A stretch of DNA of 64,000 bases from Cellulophaga sp. L1A9 (lineage in GTDB: Bacteria > Bacteroidota > Bacteroidia > Flavobacteriales > Flavobacteriaceae), in contig NZ_CP047027.1 in NCBI RefSeq assembly GCF_009797025.1, forward strand, positions 1,116,001 to 1,180,000, in the 5' to 3' direction. A program made the translations under genes and the position numbers. Positions 36,325 through 46,007 of this stretch are shown here, piece by piece (within the stretch, counting starts at the first letter, position 1; every line of letters begins with the position of its first letter). Under the pieces are notes generated by a model. It saw only the letters and a list, made by a program, of their open reading frames with translations, searched no databases and was not told the DNA's origin.

Positions 36325-38241
36325 TTAAGAAAATTCTTCTAATTTTATGGTAATGTCTTCCCACTGCTCCATTAATTCTTTTAATGTCTTCTTCTTTTTC
36401 TCGTAAGAATTAAAGAAATCTGGTTTTGCAATAGTAGCATCATAGTGGTTTACTAAGTCTTTGTCTATTTGTTTTATTTCCTTTTCTAATTTCGAAATAT
36501 TACTTTCAACAGTACTTAGTTTATTGTTAAGTGATTTAAGCTTTTTTTGATCTTCATAGCTCACTTCTTTTTTTACGGTCTTTTTTTCCTTTTTAGAAAC
36601 TTTGACCTGCTTTTTTTCAATTTCTCTAAAATCTTCAACCTTTCGCTGTTCTAAGTAAAAATCTATATCACCTAAATACTCTTTAATAGCACCATCTTTA
36701 AACTCATACACATTACTCGTAAGTCCTTGTAAAAAATCTCTATCGTGCGAAACTAGAATTAGAGTTCCTTCAAAACTCTGAAGGGCTTGCTTTAAAACAT
36801 TTTTAGATTTTATATCTAAGTGGTTGGTCGGCTCATCCATCACCAACACATTAAAAGGCTGTAATAACATTTTAGCAAGCGCTAAGCGGTTTCTTTCACC
36901 TCCTGATAACACTTTCACATATTTATCAACCTCATCACCTCTAAAGAGAAAAGAACCCAAGATATCACGAACCTTACTCCTATTGGTTTCATTAGCTGCA
37001 TCAATCATAGTATTTAGAATAGTTTTGTTCCCATCTAAATATTCTGCCTGATTTTGAGCGAAATACCCTATTTGCACATTATGCCCTAGTTTAAGATGCC
37101 CTTGATGCTCAAGATCTCCAACAATAATTTTAGCTAAAGTTGATTTCCCTTGTCCGTTTTGCCCAACGAAAGCTGTTTTAATATCACGCTCTATGAGTAA
37201 ATCGATATTATTAAGCACTTCTTTTTCACCATAGTGCTTTGATAAATCTTCAATTTCTATCACAACCCTTCCTGGAACAACAGAGATTGGAAATTTTAAA
37301 TTCATCACACTATTATCATCCTCATCTACTTCAATACGGTCTAGCTTATCTAATTTTTTTATTAAAGATTGTGCCATTGTTGCTTTAGAGGCCTTAGCTC
37401 TAAACTTCTCAATTAACTTCTCCGTCTGTTGTATTTGCTTTTCCTGATTTCTTTGTGCACTTAATTGTTGTTCTTGTATTTCTTTACGAAGCACTAAAAA
37501 CTCTGAATACGGCTTATTATAATCGTAAATCCTTCCTAAAGAAATCTCTATAGTTCTGTTGGTAACATTATCTAAGAACATTTTATCATGCGATACAATG
37601 GCCACGGCACTTGAACTACCTCTTAAAAATTGTTCTAGCCAAATAATAGACTCAATATCTAAGTGGTTGGTAGGCTCATCTAAAAGCAAAACATCGTTAT
37701 TTTGAAGTAATAATTTTGCCAACTCGATACGCATACGCCATCCACCAGAAAATGTATCGGTATGTTTATTAAAATCTTCTCGCTTAAAACCTAAGCCTTG
37801 TAATATTTTTTCTGTTTCGCCTTGGTAGTTATATCCCCCTAGAATCTCATAATGATGGGTAATATCACTCAAATCCTCAATAAGCTTGGTATACCCATCA
37901 CTTTCGTAATCGGTACGTTCTGCCAATTGCTGATTGGTATACTCCAATTGCTTTTCTAAGGCTATAATTTCTTCAAATGCTTGATAGGCTTCTTCTAAAA
38001 CTGTTCTCCCTTGTTCAAAATCTAAATCTTGCTTTAAAAAACCAATACGAACTTCTTTATCTGAAGCGATAATACCAGTATCTGGTTGCATTTCTTTAGA
38101 CAACAGTTTTAATAAGGTAGATTTTCCTGCCCCGTTTTTACCAATTAGGCCAACTCTATCACCAGTATTTAATCGAAATGAAATTTCCTCAAATAAATAT
38201 TCGCCAGCGAATGAAACAGAAAGATTATGAATATTAAGCAT
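36325..38241 (-). CDS. ABC-F family ATPase
   Basis: A soluble protein with two ABC ATPase domains, 638 residues. Walker A: GKNGAGKST and GQNGQGKST. Signatures: FSGGWRMRIELA and LSGGERNRLALA. Walker B plus D-loop: LLLDEPTNHLD and LVMDEPTNHLD. The linker between domains is long and charged, and the C-terminal ~90 residues form a Lys/Glu coiled coil. ABC-F proteins of the YdiF/Uup group act on the ribosome or on DNA; which applies cannot be read here. Confidence 0.93.
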   Translation of the reverse strand: MLNIHNLSVSFAGEYLFEEISFRLNTGDRVGLIGKNGAGKSTLLKLLSKEMQPDTGIIASDKEVRIGFLKQDLDFEQGRTVLEEAYQAFEEIIALEKQLEYTNQQLAERTDYESDGYTKLIEDLSDITHHYEILGGYNYQGETEKILQGLGFKREDFNKHTDTFSGGWRMRIELAKLLLQNNDVLLLDEPTNHLDIESIIWLEQFLRGSSSAVAIVSHDKMFLDNVTNRTIEISLGRIYDYNKPYSEFLVLRKEIQEQQLSAQRNQEKQIQQTEKLIEKFRAKASKATMAQSLIKKLDKLDRIEVDEDDNSVMNLKFPISVVPGRVVIEIEDLSKHYGEKEVLNNIDLLIERDIKTAFVGQNGQGKSTLAKIIVGDLEHQGHLKLGHNVQIGYFAQNQAEYLDGNKTILNTMIDAANETNRSKVRDILGSFLFRGDEVDKYVKVLSGGERNRLALAKMLLQPFNVLVMDEPTNHLDIKSKNVLKQALQSFEGTLILVSHDRDFLQGLTSNVYEFKDGAIKEYLGDIDFYLEQRKVEDFREIEKKQVKVSKKEKKTVKKEVSYEDQKKLKSLNNKLSTVESNISKLEKEIKQIDKDLVNHYDATIAKPDFFNSYEKKKKTLKELMEQWEDITIKLEEFS

Positions 38242-38332
38242 TTATAGTTTTTATTTTTCTTTGTTAGTTTTTTGTGACTTTAGTTACATAAGAAGACTCC
38301 CTAAAATCTTATTTTTGCTAAAACTTTTGCAA

Positions 38333-38737
38333 ATGTTAAAAAAAGGAAACAAACTCTACAGTATTTTAACAGGAACTTGTCCCAAATGCCAAAATGAAAG
38401 CATGTATATGGACAAAAACCCGTTTCATCTGACCAAAATTTTCAAAATGCACGAGCGTTGTTCCCATTGTGGTACTAAATATAAAATAGAACCTTCTTTT
38501 TTTTATGGTGCAATGTATGTAAGTTATGCGGTTGGAATTGCTTTTGCTGTAGCAGCTTTTGTTATTACATTTTTATTTATTGGTACTGGTTTAAAAACTA
38601 GTTTTTTTGCGATTACAGGTACTCTAATTGTATTCATGCCTATTATTATGCGTTTATCCCGTAATATTTGGATCAATATGTTTATTAGTTATGATCCCAA
38701 GGCCGTTGAAAAGTACACTAAAAAGGTATCCCCGTAG
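38333..38737 (+). CDS. DUF983 family membrane protein (copy 2)
   Basis: A 134-residue paralogue of the protein at 25402: CPKCQNESMY ... CSHCGTKYK, then EPSFFYGAMYVSY and two TM helices. The ATG at 38333 gives an N-terminus that aligns with copy 1; the open frame upstream has no homology to it. It is divergent from the ABC-F gene and ends 5 bp before the stop of the convergent oxidoreductase gene. Confidence 0.88.
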   Translation: MLKKGNKLYSILTGTCPKCQNESMYMDKNPFHLTKIFKMHERCSHCGTKYKIEPSFFYGAMYVSYAVGIAFAVAAFVITFLFIGTGLKTSFFAITGTLIVFMPIIMRLSRNIWINMFISYDPKAVEKYTKKVSP

Positions 38738-38742
38738 TTATA

Positions 38743-39801
38743 CTATTTTTTTTTGTAATATTTTTTAGTAAAACGAGAGATATCCATCTCAGAATCTATA
38801 GCCTCATTGTGCTCTATAAATTGATATAAAGATGCTGCTGCTGTTGGGCCAATCAATACCCCTCTAGACCCAAAACCATTTAAAATAAATAATTTTGTCT
38901 CAGTTGGGTGTTGCCCAACTAAAGGTCTTCGGTCTGCAACCGTTGGCCTTATTCCCGCAACATGGTCTACTACCTCATAGTCACAGTTTAAAAAAGTATT
39001 TAGTTTCTCTAAAAGCTCAAGCTTAGATTCTTCTGTAGGCAAATTGGTTTTATCCTTCCATTTATACGTTGCCCCCACCCTATACAGATCGGCACCCATA
39101 GGAATAACAAAAACCGAAGATTTTATCACTTTTTCTTCTTTTAGTTCTGGAGCTTTTATGGTGAGCAACTCCCCTTTGGTACCATTTAATGGTAGATAAT
39201 TAAAAAATGGATTGTCTTGCATGCCAAAACCTGTAGCGAAGATAACTCTCCTAGCAGGTACACCCTTATACACAACATGATCTTCTTTTAGTTCAAGACA
39301 AGCGTAATCAAAAGTTTCTTGCGTTAATAATTCATTCTTGAGAAGATACTTTTCATAATTTACCAATAATACCTTAGTTGCTATTCTTCCGGTATGGAGT
39401 ACTTCTCCATAACCAAAAGGAGCATCAATACTTTTATTTTCGTTTTTTTGAATTTTAGTAGATAAAAAATAATTAAGCTGTGGTTTATCTGAAGCCTCAA
39501 ACCACATGTTTTGTTCCTCTATAGATGCAAATCTTCGCAATACCGGAACTTTAAAATCTAATTGAACTTGAAGCTTTTCTGATAATTTATCATAGAAAGG
39601 CAATGCCTTTTCTAATTGTTCTTTTGCATTCCAAGCCAAGGTAAAACGTTTTAAAATTACAGGGTTATACATACCACCTGCAACAACGGACGATGTTTGC
39701 GATTTATCTGCGATGACCCGGTAGCTACGCTTATGTTCTTCTAGTTGTTCGCAAAATGAAATACCCGCCAGCCCAAGGCCTACGATTAAATAATCTATCA
39801 T
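38743..39801 (-). CDS. FAD-dependent oxidoreductase (DAO family)
   Basis: A 352-residue flavoprotein. It opens MIDYLIVGLGLAGISFCEQ, the dinucleotide-binding loop. The middle has the substrate-domain pattern, and GIRPTVADRRPLVGQHP and LNGFGSRGVLIGP near the C-terminus match D-amino-acid-oxidase-like proteins (compare the MnmC C-domain and glycine oxidase). The substrate is unknown. I chose ATG 39801 because it puts the FAD loop at the N-terminus. Confidence 0.87.
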   Translation of the reverse strand: MIDYLIVGLGLAGISFCEQLEEHKRSYRVIADKSQTSSVVAGGMYNPVILKRFTLAWNAKEQLEKALPFYDKLSEKLQVQLDFKVPVLRRFASIEEQNMWFEASDKPQLNYFLSTKIQKNENKSIDAPFGYGEVLHTGRIATKVLLVNYEKYLLKNELLTQETFDYACLELKEDHVVYKGVPARRVIFATGFGMQDNPFFNYLPLNGTKGELLTIKAPELKEEKVIKSSVFVIPMGADLYRVGATYKWKDKTNLPTEESKLELLEKLNTFLNCDYEVVDHVAGIRPTVADRRPLVGQHPTETKLFILNGFGSRGVLIGPTAAASLYQFIEHNEAIDSEMDISRFTKKYYKKK

Positions 39802-39824
39802 AGCGCAAAGGTAGCTAATTGGCA

Positions 39825-39857
39825 TAAAAAAAAGCCTTAACCAATGGCTAAGACTTT
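39825..39857 (-). terminator. Terminator of the gldKLMN block
   Basis: On the minus strand AAGTCTTAGCC - ATT - GGTTAAGGCTT is followed by a T-run. It lies 30 bp after the gldN stop. Confidence 0.85.
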
Positions 39858-39887
39858 CTTGTTTTATATTGAATTGGAATTTTTAAA

Positions 39888-40790
39888 TTAGTAACTCCAC
39901 ATATCCTGTTCCTTATCTCTAATTGTTTCTTTAATACGATTAGATTCTAGCAATTGGAATAAAGAGTTATCAGAAATATAATCTTTAATGGCACGATCAC
40001 CATATACATTATCTTCTTTATAAATTGTAGCATTAAATCTTCTTGCATTTAACAACATATCAAAAGATATAGGTTGCGCAGAGTTTCTTTGATTAAATAC
40101 TTTGGCTTCATGAAGAATTTGCCTTGCACTTGGGTACCATACCCAAAATAACGCAACCTTATTCTCTTCTTGATCCATAGATTCATCATCGATAAAGTTA
40201 ACATCTGGAGCTCTTGGAGCAATACCTAAAAGTCTGTATTTTAATTCACCTTGACGTTTATCAAAATACCAAATACCTTTAATTAAATACTCTTCTAAAT
40301 CTGCTGCTGCTAAATCTCTTCTGTTAACGTATTCTGGAGACACTTGCTCACCTGCATTATATTGCTCGTAACCATAATCGGTCGTATCAACTTTTTGCAT
40401 GGTAGCTTGTAAGTCTGAGAATTCTCTTTTTTCAGTAAAATAAGAATCTGCGTAGATATCTTTAATTTTACCGTTTTTAATGTTTTTAATTAAAACATCA
40501 TACAAAGATCTTCTATCAGAACCAATATCTACAGTATCAACTGGATAGTATAACGGAAAGTTAACTCTCTCATCTAAATCAATAACTTCCCATACTGTTT
40601 TTGACCATAGAATATCTCTATCATCAACATAACCATATTGCAGAGGAGCGTCATTATCAATCTCTATTTGAGCTTCAGTTTTCTTACCTATCTCTTCGGG
40701 TTTTTTGGCATTTAATATATTTGCCTGAGCCACCATTGATATTGGTAATAAAGTTACCGCACCAATTAATAAAACATTTTTCCAATTCAT
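39888..40790 (-). CDS. gldN: Type IX secretion / gliding protein GldN
   Basis: A 300-residue periplasmic protein (signal peptide NWKNVLLIGAVTLLPISMVA) of the GldN/PorN family, which with GldK forms the ring under the outer membrane in the type IX secretion system. Family features are VDDRDILWSKTVWEVIDLDER and FWVWYPSARQILHEAKVFN. It is the last gene of the gldK-L-M-N order typical of Flavobacteriaceae. Confidence 0.94.
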   Translation of the reverse strand: MNWKNVLLIGAVTLLPISMVAQANILNAKKPEEIGKKTEAQIEIDNDAPLQYGYVDDRDILWSKTVWEVIDLDERVNFPLYYPVDTVDIGSDRRSLYDVLIKNIKNGKIKDIYADSYFTEKREFSDLQATMQKVDTTDYGYEQYNAGEQVSPEYVNRRDLAAADLEEYLIKGIWYFDKRQGELKYRLLGIAPRAPDVNFIDDESMDQEENKVALFWVWYPSARQILHEAKVFNQRNSAQPISFDMLLNARRFNATIYKEDNVYGDRAIKDYISDNSLFQLLESNRIKETIRDKEQDMWSY

Positions 40791-40893
40791 TTTTAAAAAT
40801 TTATTTGTTTTTACACCTTTACTGAAATTCGTTATAAGTTGTTTAAAAACTACGTCCTTATAAACTTATAACGCTTTTCAATAAATTTTATTA

Positions 40894-42453
40894 CTAGTTT
40901 GTAAGTTCAACCACTACTGGTGATACTTTTTTCAACCTGTAAGACTTGTTATTTGTTATATAAGCTTCAATATCAAATATCTGAACAGCATCTCCACGAC
41001 CAGCTCTTTTCAAAGCAGATTTAGCAGCACCATTTAATTTGTTACCTCTAACTACTACAGTAGGCTGACCTGGAACTTTAAATTTGAACCCACTTACAGC
41101 AAGATTTAAATCGAAATCGAAATCTTCTAATAATGCACCAACAGTAGATATTTCTAAGTTCGTTCTAGGCATTTTAGCTGAGTTAGTTTCTCCTCTAATA
41201 GATCCATTAGGTCTTGGAATATCTTTAATTCTGAATTTAGCTGGTGTATTTATTCTTGAACCATCTGGTAACACACCAGAAGCCATAATAGTTACTTCTC
41301 TACCAGTACTAGGATTCATCACATATTGACTACCAGATCTCTTAGATAATCCAGGAGCAGAAGCATTAACTTTGTTATCAGGAATACCTGGTATAGAGAT
41401 GGTCATTGGGTTAGCAACACCACGATACACAACATTCATTTTGTCTGCTGCAATTAATGCCGCATTTGGCTTAGAAATTGTTGCGAATGAATTATTTACT
41501 TCTACAGGAACTTCCGTACCATCTTGCATAAAGAAAATTGTACCTGCAACTACGTGATCTCCAGGATTACCAGTATTAATTAACATTTTAACGCCTCCAG
41601 CTTCAAGCTTGTAATCTGTATCCGCTGTCAACTTTTTACCATCAAGAGTTAATTCTGCTCTAACAGGTGTAGAAGAGTTATCTGTTTTACTAATGATAAT
41701 TTTACCATCATATTTTTCTCCAGCATAAAAAGCAGATTTAGATCCGAAAAGAGAAGTTTTAAAGTTTGTTAAAGAAACTTGATCTGTTAAGTTACCTTCT
41801 AACATAGATTTTAAAGCATCTTCTTCTGTTGACTTAATATCAGCTTGTAACGCTGTGATTTTAGTTAAAGAAGCAATTAAAGGAAAGCCTTCATAATGGT
41901 AATTTAACCAATCTTGCTTTGTTTTATCTTTCTTTTCTACTTTACCATTAGCATCACCAGTTTCAAATCTAGCAATAACCGATGATTTTAATTTCGCTGG
42001 CACTAATACAGAAACTTTAGTACGGTAGTCTTCAATTTTTTTCATGAATTCTTTACCGCCTGCTGCTAAATTATCTCCTGCGAAGAATTTTTGATCTAAA
42101 AAGTCAGATTTATCCATTACTTGGTAATCTTTTGGATCTTCAACACCTTTAGTCATACCTTCTTTAAGAGCTTCTAAATAATCATAATACTCTTGAGATA
42201 ATTTTTGTACTGTTTGTGCTTTTTTGAAATCTTCAGCATATTTAGCTGCATCTTCCGAAGCCTTTGTTTCAAGACCTTCTAAGAATGCTAAATTATTATC
42301 TGATGTTTTCTGGTTAGAAACTTCCATCTTCTCATTCATAAGACCGAATGCCGCTAGAACTTCTTTACTCATATTCAGGGCTAACATACAAATGAACACT
42401 AAGTACATTAAGTTAACCATTTTCTGACGTGGTGACTGTTTTCCTCCTGCCAT
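40894..42453 (-). CDS. gldM: Type IX secretion / gliding motor protein GldM
   Basis: A 519-residue inner-membrane protein with one TM helix near the N-terminus (MVNLMYLVFICMLALNMS) and a long periplasmic part made of several domains. With GldL it forms the proton-driven motor of the type IX system. The N-terminus AGGKQSPRQKMVNLMYLVF is characteristic of the family. The length is normal. Confidence 0.95.
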   Translation of the reverse strand: MAGGKQSPRQKMVNLMYLVFICMLALNMSKEVLAAFGLMNEKMEVSNQKTSDNNLAFLEGLETKASEDAAKYAEDFKKAQTVQKLSQEYYDYLEALKEGMTKGVEDPKDYQVMDKSDFLDQKFFAGDNLAAGGKEFMKKIEDYRTKVSVLVPAKLKSSVIARFETGDANGKVEKKDKTKQDWLNYHYEGFPLIASLTKITALQADIKSTEEDALKSMLEGNLTDQVSLTNFKTSLFGSKSAFYAGEKYDGKIIISKTDNSSTPVRAELTLDGKKLTADTDYKLEAGGVKMLINTGNPGDHVVAGTIFFMQDGTEVPVEVNNSFATISKPNAALIAADKMNVVYRGVANPMTISIPGIPDNKVNASAPGLSKRSGSQYVMNPSTGREVTIMASGVLPDGSRINTPAKFRIKDIPRPNGSIRGETNSAKMPRTNLEISTVGALLEDFDFDLNLAVSGFKFKVPGQPTVVVRGNKLNGAAKSALKRAGRGDAVQIFDIEAYITNNKSYRLKKVSPVVVELTN

Positions 42454-42510
42454 GTTTTTTTCTAATTAAATTTTAGTTAATTTTTGGGGTTTGATTATTA
42501 CTAAAACTAA

Positions 42511-43164
42511 TTAGTTTCTTGTCATTGCAGATAACATACCTCCGTATACTCCGTTAAGAGACGATAAGTTTGTAGATAACGATGCCATTTGATCTTTTAA
42601 AGCAGTAGAGTTCTGAACAACTTCTTCATTGATTGAAGCTTGTTTGCTAGCACTTTCTAACTGTACTTTATATAAACTATTTAATGATTCCATTTGAGAA
42701 GCAGCTTGCACCATTTCATCAGAATACTTACGAGTAGATTCCATAGCATCTACTGTAGGAGCGATACCTTTAGCAGCACCTTCAAAATTTCTAATGCTAG
42801 TTCCTAAGCTTTCCATTAAGCTTGCATCTACACCAGCTTCTTTTAATAAATCATCTAATTTTTTAGATAAAGAAGCTTCTGATTCTTGTACTTCAGCAGC
42901 AACACTATTTGCTTTTGCAACACCTTCACCACCTACTAATTCAGGATACACTAATGCCCAATCATATTCGTCATCTAAAGGCTCAAATGCACTAATGGCA
43001 AAAATAAGCGCCTCTGTAATAAGACCGATTGCAAGTAGAATACCACCATTCAATGGTCCTAATTCCCAGTGTAAAATTTTGAATAATGCACCTATAATAA
43101 CGATTGATGCTCCAAGCCCATAGGCCATGTTAAATAATTTCTTTGTTGCTTTTGACTGTGCCAT
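42511..43164 (-). CDS. gldL: Type IX secretion / gliding motor protein GldL
   Basis: A 217-residue inner-membrane protein with two N-terminal TM helices (about 13-30 and 38-60) and a long cytoplasmic helical tail. The second helix has the buried acidic residue Glu51 (GLITEALIFA), matching the TM glutamate needed for proton coupling in this family. It lies between gldK and gldM. Confidence 0.95.
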   Translation of the reverse strand: MAQSKATKKLFNMAYGLGASIVIIGALFKILHWELGPLNGGILLAIGLITEALIFAISAFEPLDDEYDWALVYPELVGGEGVAKANSVAAEVQESEASLSKKLDDLLKEAGVDASLMESLGTSIRNFEGAAKGIAPTVDAMESTRKYSDEMVQAASQMESLNSLYKVQLESASKQASINEEVVQNSTALKDQMASLSTNLSSLNGVYGGMLSAMTRN

Positions 43165-43242
43165 AATTTTAATTTAATTTCAGGTTAATGTTAATAATAA
43201 CGATTTGGTTTAATTTAATTCGACTTTATGTATAAACTTGTA

Positions 43243-44610
43243 TTACTTATTTAAGGGTTTGTTTTCTTCAACGCCCATGTAATCTTGTACTGTTCTAAAT
43301 CCGATATAACTACGTGCTGAATCTTGGTATTCGTAATCTCTGGTACTTACCTGTAGGAAATAAGCAACATCTTTCCAAGATCCTCCACGGATAACTTTTC
43401 TTGCATTTTGTGATGAACCAGCATTTGGGTTCATTGTTGAAACATACTCGTAAGAGTTAGGATCATAACTAGAATCTGTCCATTCAGATACGTTACCCGC
43501 CATGTTATATAAGTTATAATCATTAGGCTCAAAAGATTTTGCTTCTACTGTATACAAAGCTGTATCTGCTGCATAATCTCCTCGCTGCGGTTTAAAGTTT
43601 GCCATAAAACAACCTGTGTCGCTTATAACATATGGACCACCCCATGGGTATGTCCCACTTTCAATACCACCTCTTGCAGCATATTCCCATTCTGCTTCTG
43701 TTGGCAATCTAAATTGATTTACAAACTGAGCTCCTTTAGATTTTTGATCATCGTTCTTAAGCTTAGTTCTCCAGTTACAAAACGCTTTAGCTTGCTTCCA
43801 ACTCACTCCTACTACAGGGTATTCACTGTAGGCATCATGCCAAAAGTAATCGTTATGCATTGGTTCGTTATACGAGTATTCAAAATCTCTAATCCAAACT
43901 GTTGTATCAGGATATATTTCTAATTCTTCTTGTTTAATGAAGTCTTTTCTACTGCCTTTACCCTTTGCACGTGCAGCAGCTTCAATATCCATCCAAGAAT
44001 ATTTATACTTCAATTGTGTAACGTCTATAGTACGTTCTCCATTATAAGCTTCCTCTTCAGAAATATATAATTTGTCCATTACCTCAACATAGTATTCATC
44101 TGGGTATTCCGAAGTATCCCAAACTAAATCTTGATCAAGGTTTAACCCTCTACCTTCATATCCGGTATCACCCATTCCTGAGTAATTATCAAGCATATAC
44201 TTGTCATAAGATGATAACTTAGTGGTATCTGCATCTTTAAATGCATAGTCACCAATGCCTCCATCATCTGGACCTAAACCTAATTCATCTGCTAGGATAG
44301 CCAGTTTAGTTCTTACGATAGAGTCTCGTACCCACTCAACAAATTGTCGGTATTCGCTGTTCGTAATTTCTGTGTCGTCCATATAGAAAGAGCGTACAGT
44401 AACTGTTTTGGTTGGCGCGTTGAGAACTTTAGCCTGATCTTCTTCACTCTTCCCCATAATATAGGATCCCTGAGGGATCAATTCCATACCATGAGGCTTT
44501 TCTGGATACCATTTTTTTCCTTGGACTCCAACTAGTTCTCCTTTTGTTTTAGACCCACAACTGCTGAGTAAAACAACAAACGCTATAGATGATAACAATA
44601 GCTTCTTCAT
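43243..44610 (-). CDS. gldK: Type IX secretion / gliding lipoprotein GldK
   Basis: A 455-residue lipoprotein: signal KKLLLSSIAFVVLLSSC with lipobox LSSC, then a formylglycine-generating-enzyme-like (SUMF1) fold: MDDTEITNSEYRQFVEWV, FRLPTEAEWEYAARGG, NVSEWTDSSYDPNSYEY, and RKVIRGGSWKD. It forms the outer-membrane-side ring with GldN and is not expected to be an enzyme. First gene of the block. Confidence 0.95.
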   Translation of the reverse strand: MKKLLLSSIAFVVLLSSCGSKTKGELVGVQGKKWYPEKPHGMELIPQGSYIMGKSEEDQAKVLNAPTKTVTVRSFYMDDTEITNSEYRQFVEWVRDSIVRTKLAILADELGLGPDDGGIGDYAFKDADTTKLSSYDKYMLDNYSGMGDTGYEGRGLNLDQDLVWDTSEYPDEYYVEVMDKLYISEEEAYNGERTIDVTQLKYKYSWMDIEAAARAKGKGSRKDFIKQEELEIYPDTTVWIRDFEYSYNEPMHNDYFWHDAYSEYPVVGVSWKQAKAFCNWRTKLKNDDQKSKGAQFVNQFRLPTEAEWEYAARGGIESGTYPWGGPYVISDTGCFMANFKPQRGDYAADTALYTVEAKSFEPNDYNLYNMAGNVSEWTDSSYDPNSYEYVSTMNPNAGSSQNARKVIRGGSWKDVAYFLQVSTRDYEYQDSARSYIGFRTVQDYMGVEENKPLNK

Positions 44611-44664
44611 ACTTAGGTTAAATTTCGATTAAGACTGTAAATTAAAAACACTTTTATTATTCTC

Positions 44665-44697
44665 TAAAACTACGTTTTAATTAAAATATTGTGTCAA
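44665..44697 (-). promoter_or_regulatory. Candidate promoter of gldKLMN
   Basis: On the minus strand TTGACA (44692-44697), 19 bp, then TAGTTTTA (44665-44672). This is one base short of the Bacteroidota TTG...TAnnTTTG consensus and lies about 55 bp before gldK. Confidence 0.45.
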
Positions 44698-44725
44698 TGT
44701 GTATTATCCTTTACTTTTTTTTATT

Positions 44726-45883
44726 TTAATTAAAGCCCTTTTTATAAGCTTTAAACCATCGCTCAGGAATAATTTGATTGCAAGCATCAAAATAGTCCTG
44801 CTCCATGCAAGATAATAACGCTGGTATATTTGATTTATTATGTGCCGTTAAAATTGTTGGCACCTCTACCCACCATCTATTCGTAAGATTACTTTTATGA
44901 AATATTAAATCTTCATCATCCGTAGGCACTATAAACTTTGTAAAGTCCTCACTTTTCACAAAAGGAGATTCCTTCACTCTATAATTATGACCTTCAATAA
45001 AATACCAAATAATTTGTGCTGTAAGCTGATAAGACTGTGGTGTATTTTCTCCTTCATAGACTCCAAAAATAGTTACCTTATCACTAATACCTGCATAACG
45101 AGCAATTGCACAAATTTCTTTTCCATTAAAACCATTGGGTGAAAAATTCTCAGACATAGAGATTTCACTAGCTTTAATTGCGCGTAAATCTACGCTCACA
45201 ATATTGGCATTACGTAATATAGGCTCTGCTAATGTAATGTTAGCTGAGATTTCTCCTAAACGATAAGCATCAAAGAAAAGATGTTCCATTAAATCTATTT
45301 CTTCTTGCGCGCAAAAATAACTTTGATAGCCTATATTAGAAAAATTAAATAGATTGTTTGGCTTATCTGTTATAATCTTACTCATATAAGAGTGTGATGA
45401 AATAAGCTCATCAGCATCTCCAAAATCAAAACGACTATCTACCGCCACTAAGTTTACCATACTCCGTAAACCATCAAAAGCTCTATATGCAGGATAGGTA
45501 ATATCTTGTGTTGCACCAATGATTATGGCGATTACATCTTCTTCAAGAAGCCCTGCTACAATTTCTTTGACAACAAAATAGGTATCTGCAACGGCTTCTC
45601 CCTGGTTAATATCTCCTAAATCTACTATGGTACTATCCCAGTTACCAATCATCAATTTATAAAGTTGACGACGAACTTCAAACAACTCTAGGTCTTCGGA
45701 TTTCTTTTCAAAGGCATTTCTAGATTCATTGACTCCAATAATTGCAAAGGAAGCATTAGCGAGCACGGGCAACCCATTTCGCTGTGTGTGCTTATGAATT
45801 TTATTCCCTAATGCTTGTGCCGGAAGTAATTTACAAGATGCTACTAATTTATCATCAACAGGAACTAAAAAATCAAATGCCAT
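44726..45883 (-). CDS. Arginase/formimidoylglutamase-fold protein with degenerate metal site
   Basis: A 385-residue protein with the ureohydrolase (arginase-like) fold, often labelled formimidoylglutamase in this group. The three metal-ligand motifs are altered: GGDHS-type is IGATQD (122-127), DAHxD-type is VDSRFDFGD (148-156), and SxDxDxxDP-type is SVDLRAIKAS (230-239). Loss of the His and of two Asp positions suggests it does not hold the usual manganese pair. It sits between topA and gldK, so a link with the type IX system or its expression is possible but unproven. Confidence 0.75.
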   Translation of the reverse strand: MAFDFLVPVDDKLVASCKLLPAQALGNKIHKHTQRNGLPVLANASFAIIGVNESRNAFEKKSEDLELFEVRRQLYKLMIGNWDSTIVDLGDINQGEAVADTYFVVKEIVAGLLEEDVIAIIIGATQDITYPAYRAFDGLRSMVNLVAVDSRFDFGDADELISSHSYMSKIITDKPNNLFNFSNIGYQSYFCAQEEIDLMEHLFFDAYRLGEISANITLAEPILRNANIVSVDLRAIKASEISMSENFSPNGFNGKEICAIARYAGISDKVTIFGVYEGENTPQSYQLTAQIIWYFIEGHNYRVKESPFVKSEDFTKFIVPTDDEDLIFHKSNLTNRWWVEVPTILTAHNKSNIPALLSCMEQDYFDACNQIIPERWFKAYKKGFN

Positions 45884-45932
45884 TAAAAATTGAATGTTTT
45901 GAGGATTACTATAAACTTATTGACTCAAATAT

Positions 45933-45985
45933 AATACACCTTCTTGAATTGGCGCAATAAAAGTACGTTTCAAGAAGGTGTATTG
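45933..45985. repeat. Perfect 16-bp inverted repeat between topA and the arginase-like gene
   Basis: AATACACCTTCTTGAA (45933-45948) and TTCAAGAAGGTGTATT (45970-45985) with a 21-base loop. It lies 22 bp after the topA stop and 50 bp before the next start. A hairpin terminator for topA is the simple reading, although no T-run follows on the minus strand. Confidence 0.8.
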
Positions 45986-46007
45986 GTAAAAAATTATAAA
46001 TGTATAT

